A program made the position numbers and the translations under genes. The notes below the pieces were generated by a model, which had not been told where the DNA came from, did no database searches, and saw nothing but the letters and a program-made list of their open reading frames with translations. 11,330 nucleotides of DNA. It comes from JAKZSU01 sp047517485. GTDB lineage: Bacteria; Pseudomonadota; Alphaproteobacteria; UBA7887. The stretch lies in contig JAKZSU010000244.1 in assembly GCA_047517485.1 (NCBI GenBank), positions 1 through 11,330 on the forward strand. Direction: 5' to 3'. Shown here one piece after another: positions 7,742-11,330 of this stretch; positions within the stretch are counted from its first letter, which is position 1, and the number at the start of each line of letters is the position of its first letter.

Positions 7742-8791
7742 CTACCGCGAGGCGGTGATTTCGGTCACCGCTCGCGTGTAATAGCGCTGCGCCTCGCCGA
7801 GGTCGCGTAGGCCTTCGAGTTTCAACAAGTCGGTGGGCCGCATGGCGAGATTGGGGTAAGTCTCGAACAGACTCGTATCGACGCTTTCCATCGCCGCCTG
7901 ATTGGGCACCTTGTAGAGGATGTTTTCGACCGCCCAGGCATGAATTTCGGGGCGCAGGACGAAATTGATGAAGGCGTGCGCGTCCTCTTTGTTCGGCGAG
8001 GCTTCGACCACCACCATGGTATCGACCCAGGCATCGCTGCCCTCCTTGGGCACCACGAACTTGATATCGGGATTCTCCGCGATGCCATAATTGCACCAGC
8101 CGTCCCAGGCATGGACCAGCGCCGCTTCACCGGTGACCAACTTGGCGTAGAACGTCGTATCGTCATAGGCGAGAAGCGATTGCTTGGCTTCGATGAGCAA
8201 ATCCCGAGCTTCGCCGATTTGCTCCGGATCGGTGGCGTTGATCGAATAGCCGAGCGCGAACAAGCCGGCGCCCATCAGCCAGCGATCGCTCGCCAACATC
8301 GTGACCTTGCCCTTCAATTCGTCCGCCGGGCGCAGCAAGTCGAACCAACTGTCCGGCGTCCCCGACACGAGATCCGAGCGATAGCACAGGCCGGTGGTGC
8401 CCCACGCGTGCGGCACCGAATGCTTGTTGCCGGGATCGTGCGGGAAATGATTGGCTTCGGTGTAGAGGTTGTCGATGTTGGGGATCAAATCGCGATCGAT
8501 CCTGGCGCTCAGGCCAAGATTGGCCAGCGCCTCGGCGTACGGGCTCGAGACGAAAAGAACGTCGTAGCCGACTCCGCGGTTGGCGACAAATTTGCCCATA
8601 ATCTCTTCATTGGTCGCGTGCAGGAAGAGTTCGGCTTCGATACCGGTCGCCGCGGTGAACCTCTCCAACAGGTTGCCGGGCATATAGCCGTCCCAGTTCG
8701 AGATGATGATTTTCCCCGCCGTCGCCGACAACGGCATCATGAGCATGGCGGCGCAACTCGTGGCCAGCCCAAATGAAAGCGCTTTGCGCAT
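7742..8791 (-). CDS. potD: periplasmic polyamine-type substrate-binding protein (PotD-like)
   Basis: The extracytoplasmic binding protein that hands substrate to the two permeases. It has 349 residues with a signal peptide (about 1-25, basic MRK, hydrophobic core, then SATA). The mature protein starts with KIIISNWDGYMPGNLL, the PotD/PotF-type opening. Compared from memory with E. coli PotD, the aromatic and acidic pocket residues W33, Y36, W229, W255 and D257 are present. The TE after the first Trp reads DG, and the position of Glu171 appears to be hydrophobic (SDRWLM, 168-173). The ligand may therefore not be spermidine. I start at ATG 8791 because GGGAGG lies about 9 bases upstream and the signal peptide begins there; the in-frame ATG at 8851 would put a charged leader before it. 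It is the first gene of the four-gene minus-strand operon. Confidence 0.9.
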   Translation of the reverse strand: MRKALSFGLATSCAAMLMMPLSATAGKIIISNWDGYMPGNLLERFTAATGIEAELFLHATNEEIMGKFVANRGVGYDVLFVSSPYAEALANLGLSARIDRDLIPNIDNLYTEANHFPHDPGNKHSVPHAWGTTGLCYRSDLVSGTPDSWFDLLRPADELKGKVTMLASDRWLMGAGLFALGYSINATDPEQIGEARDLLIEAKQSLLAYDDTTFYAKLVTGEAALVHAWDGWCNYGIAENPDIKFVVPKEGSDAWVDTMVVVEASPNKEDAHAFINFVLRPEIHAWAVENILYKVPNQAAMESVDTSLFETYPNLAMRPTDLLKLEGLRDLGEAQRYYTRAVTEITASR

Positions 8792-8886
8792 GTGAATGAA
8801 CCTCCCACTGTAGCGGGGCGGCCTCCCTCCCCGGAGCCACCCCACTGGCAAATTGGCTGACGCCGCGAAACGGCCACGCGGCGTAA

Positions 8887-8930
8887 GCGATCAAATTATC
8901 AGACGCGACGCCCGCGATCCAAATTATCTG
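8887..8930 (-). promoter_or_regulatory. paired AT-rich boxes upstream of the transporter operon
   Basis: Two near-identical direct repeats occur on the plus strand: GCGATCAAATTATC at 8887-8900 and GCGATCCAAATTATC at 8914-8928, starting 27 bp apart in otherwise GC-rich DNA. On the minus strand they read GATAATTTG(G)ATCGC. They lie 96-139 bp upstream of the binding-protein ATG. They could be operators for a regulator of the importer, or contain -10-like GATAAT hexamers. No matching -35 is convincing, so the role is inferred from position and repetition only. Confidence 0.4.
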
Positions 8931-8963
8931 CGCGGCGCGTTAAAGCGGTCGGGTGATTTGGCG

Positions 8964-9089
8964 CTAATGACCGGCGCCGGCGCCGGCCATGAGGATCGCG
9001 GCGGCGAGATAGGCGAAGCCCGCGACGGTCATCGACATCGGGATCCATCCGGCGATCTTCAAGGGGCTGTCGGGGCTTATGCCTGTCAT
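8964..9089 (-). CDS. possible 41-residue single-span membrane peptide
   Basis: A short minus-strand ORF from ATG 9089 to TAG 8964. It has a polar start (MTGISPDSPLKIAG) followed by one hydrophobic span (about residues 15-39, WIPMSMTVAGFAYLAAAILM then AGAGAGH). The shape resembles small bacterial membrane proteins and it fits the gap between the transporter operon and the DUF3775 gene. Against it: no clear Shine-Dalgarno sequence, and the Gly-Ala-rich tail comes from a simple GGCGCC-repeat. It points the same way as the transporter genes, 172 bp upstream of them. No family recognised. Confidence 0.3.
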   Translation of the reverse strand: MTGISPDSPLKIAGWIPMSMTVAGFAYLAAAILMAGAGAGH

Positions 9090-9291
9090 TTGAGCGCTCG
9101 TTTGCTTGTGGGGTGGTGAGAGGAAGGGTGGGGTTTACCCCCTGCTTGGTCAAGTCGAGAGATGAGAGGGCATCCGGTATTCGCGCTGGACTTGTTTCAG
9201 CCTTCGCGAGAGCATGCCAAAAGTAGGTCTAATCTGAATTTACATCGATAGAGGTGTGCGACGCGGCCGACAATCCGAAGCGAGAGCGATC

Positions 9292-9678
9292 ATGCTCGGG
9301 ATAGCCGTCGAAGATGTATGTGACTTGATCACCCATATACGGGCTTTTGATATCAAAATTCCGGCCGACTATTCTCGCGAGAGCGACGCCACCACCGAAG
9401 TATCCGCGCTCGAGGCAGTCGAGGATGTCGGCGAAGAGCCGGTATACGACGAACTGGCGTCTTTCATCGGCGCGCTGAATGAGGAAGAGCAGATCAATCT
9501 CGTCGCCTTGACTTGGCTGGGGCGCGGGGATTTCAGTGCCGACAACTGGGAGACCGGGCTTGAGGCCGCCAAGGACGCACGATCCGATCACACCGACACC
9601 TACTTGCTCGGAATTCCTCTCCTCAGCGACTATCTCGAAGAGGGGCCCGCCGCGCTCGGCTATTCGTGTGAGGATTAA
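9292..9678 (+). CDS. DUF3775 domain protein
   Basis: A 128-residue acidic cytosolic protein matching the DUF3775 family, of unknown function and mostly found in alphaproteobacteria. The hallmarks are the N-terminal segment VEDVCDLITHIRAFDIKIP (6-24), an acidic middle, ALNEEEQINLVALTWLGRGDF (61-81) and the C-terminal YLLGIPLLSDYLEEGPAALG (104-123). I prefer ATG 9292; a GTG at 9256 would add 12 basic residues with no family match. The ribosome site is weak (GCGAGAGC). A possible -10 (TCTAAT, 9228-9233) lies upstream without a good -35. A strong hairpin follows the stop within 3 bp. It appears to be a single-gene transcript between minus-strand units. Confidence 0.85.
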   Translation: MLGIAVEDVCDLITHIRAFDIKIPADYSRESDATTEVSALEAVEDVGEEPVYDELASFIGALNEEEQINLVALTWLGRGDFSADNWETGLEAAKDARSDHTDTYLLGIPLLSDYLEEGPAALGYSCED

Positions 9679-9680
9679 TA

Positions 9681-9715
9681 CCGCCCTGCATTGAGTGAAA
9701 TTCAATGCGGGGCGG
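9681..9715 (+). terminator. hairpin directly after the DUF3775 gene
   Basis: Arms 9681-9694 and 9702-9715 pair over 14 bp with one G-T wobble and a 7-base loop. The stem is GC-rich at its base and begins 2 bp after the stop codon. No T-run follows, so it is either a terminator without a U-tract or a 3'-end stabiliser. Its right arm runs into the first copy of the 60-bp direct repeat. Confidence 0.55.
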
Positions 9716-9772
9716 CAAGCGCGACCGCGCGCCCGAGCTTATGCGAGGACAGCCTGCGTGGCGCTTGAACGC
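9713..9772. repeat. 60-bp direct repeat, copy 1
   Basis: This stretch recurs at 9807-9866 with only two mismatches (AC versus CG at copy-1 positions 9749-9750). The unit starts CGGCAAGCGCGACC and ends GGCGCTTGAACGC. CAAGCGC near its start and GCGCTTG near its end are inverted, so each copy can fold on itself. No ORF of note crosses it. It looks like an intergenic palindromic (REP-like) unit of a genome repeat family; copy number elsewhere cannot be seen here. Confidence 0.85.
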
Positions 9773-9784
9773 TCTATAAAATAA

Positions 9785-9809
9785 CCGGACCGCACGGTGT
9801 GCGGGCCGG
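9785..9809. repeat. hairpin between the two direct repeats
   Basis: Arms 9785-9795 and 9799-9809 pair over 11 bp with one mismatch and a 3-base loop. As with the hairpin before copy 1, its right arm ends inside the first bases of the repeat unit (CGG), so both repeat copies are preceded by a GC-rich hairpin ending in the same way. It may be part of a larger hairpin-plus-unit repeat. Confidence 0.6.
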
Positions 9810-9866
9810 CAAGCGCGACCGCGCGCCCGAGCTTATGCGAGGCGAGCCTGCGTGGCGCTTGAACGC
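9807..9866. repeat. 60-bp direct repeat, copy 2
   Basis: Second copy, 94 bp downstream of the first and in the same orientation, 58 of 60 bases identical. It has the same internal inverted ends (CAAGCGC / GCGCTTG). The near identity in non-coding DNA implies recent duplication or ongoing homogenisation. Confidence 0.85.
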
Positions 9867-9871
9867 ACCTA

Positions 9872-9904
9872 CAAACCGCGATGAGTCTTGCTCATCGCGG
9901 TTTG
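9872..9904. terminator. perfect 14-bp hairpin at the end of the BON-domain gene
   Basis: Arms 9872-9885 and 9891-9904 are perfectly complementary (CAAACCGCGATGAG with its inverse) around a 5-base loop. On the minus strand the TGA stop of the BON-domain gene (9892-9894) lies inside the first arm, and the second arm ends in TTTG. On the plus strand the second arm also ends in TTTG. It probably works as a bidirectional terminator between converging units, though neither side has a long T-run. Confidence 0.65.
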
Positions 9905-10608
9905 GTATAAATCTCGATATCGTTGATGACCTGATCGACACCGTCGACGTACCAAGTGTCGAATTCGGCGCGGTCCCGAGCGCTTTGGCTAGCAACCCGA
10001 CCGAACAGTCGAACCGAGCCATTCTCGGCAACCACTTCAATGGCAGCCGAATCCAGGCCATTATCGCGATCGAGAATATCTTTAACCCAGTCCGCGAGCG
10101 TTCCGGCGGCTTGCCCTTCGCCGGCCTCGACCCTCATGGCGTTGATCACGTCGCGGCGGCCCGGCACCCACCACGCCAGTACACCGGCTAGACGTTTGTG
10201 CTCGACCGAGGGTACGGCGCCGTTGAGGGTCACGATGCCGCGATCGACATCGTACTCGATCCGCCCGGCCGCCTTGACCGGACGGCGCAGCACGGTCGGC
10301 GATCCGCGGTCGACGGCGATCAGCATGAAGTCGGTGAAGGCGGTTTCGCGGTACAATACGTCGCGAAACTGATCGCGGATCTGCCGGTCGCCCATGATCT
10401 CCGCCGGCGCGACGGTCAGGCGATCGACGATTTCGCCAACCTCGTCGACCGACGCGGCGGCATCGAGCGCGCGCCGCTTGACCGCGACGTCCGGCACCTC
10501 GCCCTTGATGATCAAGGCACCGTCGGCAAACGACAGGGTGAGCGGCGCGCCGGCGCCATTCATTCGGGGGACGCGTTGCAAAGCCTCGCGAACCCCGGCC
10601 AGCGCCAT
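9892..10608 (-). CDS. protein with three BON-like domains
   Basis: A protein of about 238 residues made of BON-type repeats. I see a first unit near residues 1-65 (LIIKGEVPDVAVKRRAL), a second near 113-163 (GIVTLNGAVPSVEHKRLAG) and a third near 173-236 (GSVRLFGRVASQSARDRAE then GVDQVINDIEI). BON domains bind phospholipid or glycan surfaces in OsmY-like and secretin-associated proteins; here no signal peptide or membrane span is visible, so it is predicted cytosolic. I prefer ATG 10608 over a TTG at 10629, but the ribosome site is weak for both. Upstream, TTGACG (minus strand, 10693-10688) and TATTTC (10670-10665) are 17 bp apart. Middle residues 66-110 have no recognised domain. Function unknown; an envelope or stress role is only a guess from the domain type. 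Confidence 0.8.
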   Translation of the reverse strand: MALAGVREALQRVPRMNGAGAPLTLSFADGALIIKGEVPDVAVKRRALDAAASVDEVGEIVDRLTVAPAEIMGDRQIRDQFRDVLYRETAFTDFMLIAVDRGSPTVLRRPVKAAGRIEYDVDRGIVTLNGAVPSVEHKRLAGVLAWWVPGRRDVINAMRVEAGEGQAAGTLADWVKDILDRDNGLDSAAIEVVAENGSVRLFGRVASQSARDRAEFDTWYVDGVDQVINDIEIYTKPR

Positions 10609-10664
10609 TTCGTCGTCTTGCAATTCCAAAATCGAATATCCAAATCTATGAGTAGAGCGCGGCT

Positions 10665-10693
10665 GAAATATCGAGGTCCGCGCCCGACGTCAA
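10665..10693 (-). promoter_or_regulatory. candidate promoter of the BON-domain gene
   Basis: On the minus strand TTGACG (10693-10688) matches the -35 consensus at five of six bases, and TATTTC (10670-10665) follows after 17 bp, a weak -10. It lies about 60-85 bp before the chosen ATG and ends only 3 bp from the left end of the 269-bp palindromic element. Confidence 0.35.
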
Positions 10694-10696
10694 TCC

Positions 10697-10965
10697 CTAA
10701 AGCACGTCTTTTCCTGATGGAATCGGTTTGACCGCACGCCTGTGCGCCGTGGTTAGGCGCGCGCCGCCGCGCGCTGTGGGGTCATCGGGCAAGACGCGCA
10801 ACGATGCCAGGGCGCACAGGCGTGCGGCCTTCGGTGGGGCATATTGGCCTATCGGATGGGTTGCGACGCTCGGCCGATGCACACGCATCGCCCGTCGCGC
10901 CGCGCCACCCCGAAAAGCCAATCTGCCCCATCAAACCGGTTCCATCAGGAAAGGACTTGCTCTAA
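10697..10965. mobile_element. 269-bp palindromic element, possible non-autonomous mobile element
   Basis: Outer arms 10697-10730 and 10932-10965 form an inverted repeat (29 of 34 bases match; shared core CTTTCCTGATGGAA allowing one T/C change). Inside are two further inverted pairs: a perfect 17-bp pair 10732-10748 / 10811-10827, and 10836-10848 / 10917-10929 (12 of 13), the latter enclosing GCGACG 10863-10868 / CGTCGC 10893-10898. Folded, the whole forms a three-way (Y) junction. The ORFs crossing it are arginine-rich artefacts of GC-rich DNA. The layout fits a MITE-like or REP-derived element moved by a transposase elsewhere; no target duplication is obvious. The right arm overlaps the stop codon of the DUF2905 gene. 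Confidence 0.7.
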
Positions 10966-11162
10966 CGCCGTATGAGCCACAGCGCGGCGGCGGCGATCGA
11001 TGTGAGGACGAAGCCGGTGGTGAAGGGAATTGTCAGATTGCTGGTGCCGAACACGATGACCACGTCGCCCGGCAAGCGCGTCATCCCCACTATCTCGATT
11101 ACCGGCCACGCGAAGACACCGACGATCAAAATCGCTCCGTAAAGCAAGGCGATACGCAGCAT
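10962..11162 (-). CDS. DUF2905 small membrane protein
   Basis: A 66-residue inner-membrane protein of the DUF2905 family, function unknown. It has two hydrophobic spans (about 3-24 and 48-63) flanking the family hallmark RLPGDVVI (29-36) and TIPFTTGFVLT, and ends LWLIRR as relatives do. I start at ATG 11162 because GAGGGAAG lies 5-12 bases upstream on the minus strand; starting at 11219 would add 19 residues that run into the neighbouring IS end. The TAG stop lies within the right arm of the palindromic element. An IS3-type element sits immediately upstream, so its native promoter region has been cut off. Confidence 0.85.
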   Translation of the reverse strand: MLRIALLYGAILIVGVFAWPVIEIVGMTRLPGDVVIVFGTSNLTIPFTTGFVLTSIAAAALWLIRR

Positions 11163-11189
11163 GGGTCTTCCCTCTATGGCTAACGGATT

Positions 11190-11219
11190 ATTGTAGCGCA
11201 CCCGGTTCCTTGGACACAA
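11190..11219 (-). promoter_or_regulatory. candidate hybrid promoter at the IS end driving the DUF2905 gene
   Basis: On the minus strand TACAAT (11195-11190) matches the -10 consensus at five of six bases. TTGTGT (11219-11214), 18 bp upstream and inside the presumed IS terminus, is a poor -35 that keeps only the TTG. A start near 11183 would give a short leader of about 20 bases before the ribosome site of the DUF2905 gene. The arrangement resembles outward-reading hybrid promoters created by IS insertion. Confidence 0.35.
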
Positions 11220-11330
11220 GTTTGTCTCACGCGGCGGGCCTGATTGAGATCGCGGCGTGCCACGCCTGACGAGCTTGAGCGGGGCTCAGGTAGCCGTTCT
11301 TTTCGACGATCCACTGGGCATTGTAGAGTT
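11211..11330 (-). mobile_element. end of an IS3-family insertion sequence, runs off the window
   Basis: The transposase C-terminus lies here and the presumed IS terminus begins at 11211 with TGGACACAAGTTTGTC, an end beginning TG as in the IS3 family. The other end, and therefore the terminal inverted repeat and target duplication, is outside the window, so the exact boundary is inferred. Confidence 0.55.
11227..11330 (-). CDS. IS3-type transposase, C-terminal fragment (partial)
   Basis: The last 34 residues of an ORF entering from the right edge of the window. YNAQWIVEKNGYLSPAQARQAW matches the end of the rve integrase core of IS3-family transposases, where an aromatic-Asn-x-x-Trp segment is followed by a (R/K)-x-G-(H/Y)-x-(T/S)-P motif. 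The stop TGA is at 11229-11227, about 16 bp from the presumed IS end. The catalytic DDE residues lie outside the window, so activity cannot be judged. Confidence 0.75.
   Translation of the reverse strand, partial: LYNAQWIVEKNGYLSPAQARQAWHAAISIRPAA

Noticed and set aside
8975..8990. GGCGCCGGCGCCGG palindrome as a terminator or operator
   Set aside because: Simple GC repeat with no T-run and no symmetry beyond the repeat itself.
8853..9119. 88-codon plus-strand ORF between the transporter and DUF3775 genes
   Set aside because: No ribosome site, no recognisable pattern, and it runs through the presumed regulatory boxes of the transporter operon.
10728..11183. 151-codon plus-strand ORF across the palindromic element and DUF2905 gene
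   Set aside because: Arg/Gly-rich composition typical of shadow frames, and it is antisense to a recognised DUF2905 gene.

Overview
The window is GC-rich chromosomal DNA, probably from an alphaproteobacterium; I lean towards a Rhodospirillales-like or marine lineage. The support is codon use, a DUF3775 gene and the style of the polyamine-type ABC operon. This is inference; no rRNA or tRNA is present to anchor it.

Left part (about 1-2769, + strand): a decayed RND/MMPL-family exporter gene. Its 5' end is missing, and one in-frame TAA splits the rest where relatives have a glutamine. An intact gene for an exported LolA-like outer-membrane lipoprotein-sorting protein follows directly. Such pairs normally work together in moving hydrophobic cargo or lipoproteins across the envelope; here the exporter looks broken.

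Metabolic part (2766-4984): a minus-strand isocitrate lyase/PEP mutase superfamily enzyme and a plus-strand mandelate racemase/enolase superfamily enzyme diverge from a 152-bp gap. They probably act on organic or sugar acids; substrates are unknown. The lyase gene and the LolA-like gene converge and share a single CTAG as both stop codons.

Transport part (4994-8791, minus strand): a complete four-gene ABC importer of the spermidine/putrescine (Pot) class, transcribed as binding protein, permease, permease, ATPase, with overlapping permease and ATPase genes. The ATPase has LSDGQ instead of the usual LSGGQ signature. About 100-140 bp upstream of the operon lie two near-identical AT-rich boxes that may be operators or promoter elements. 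A 41-codon membrane-peptide ORF lies further upstream on the same strand.

Right part (9090-11330): a DUF3775 gene (+), a stack of hairpins with a 60-bp direct repeat present twice, and a triple-BON-domain protein gene (-). Next is a 269-bp palindromic element whose outer inverted arms enclose two further inverted pairs, so it could fold into a Y shape. A DUF2905 small membrane protein gene (-) follows, with its stop codon inside the element's right arm. Last is the C-terminal end of an IS3-type transposase (-) running off the window. The IS end lies about 48 bp upstream of the DUF2905 gene and may supply part of its promoter.

I see no CRISPR array, RNA gene or recognisable defence system. 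The most novel-looking items are the 269-bp Y-foldable element and the repeat/hairpin cluster at 9681-9904.
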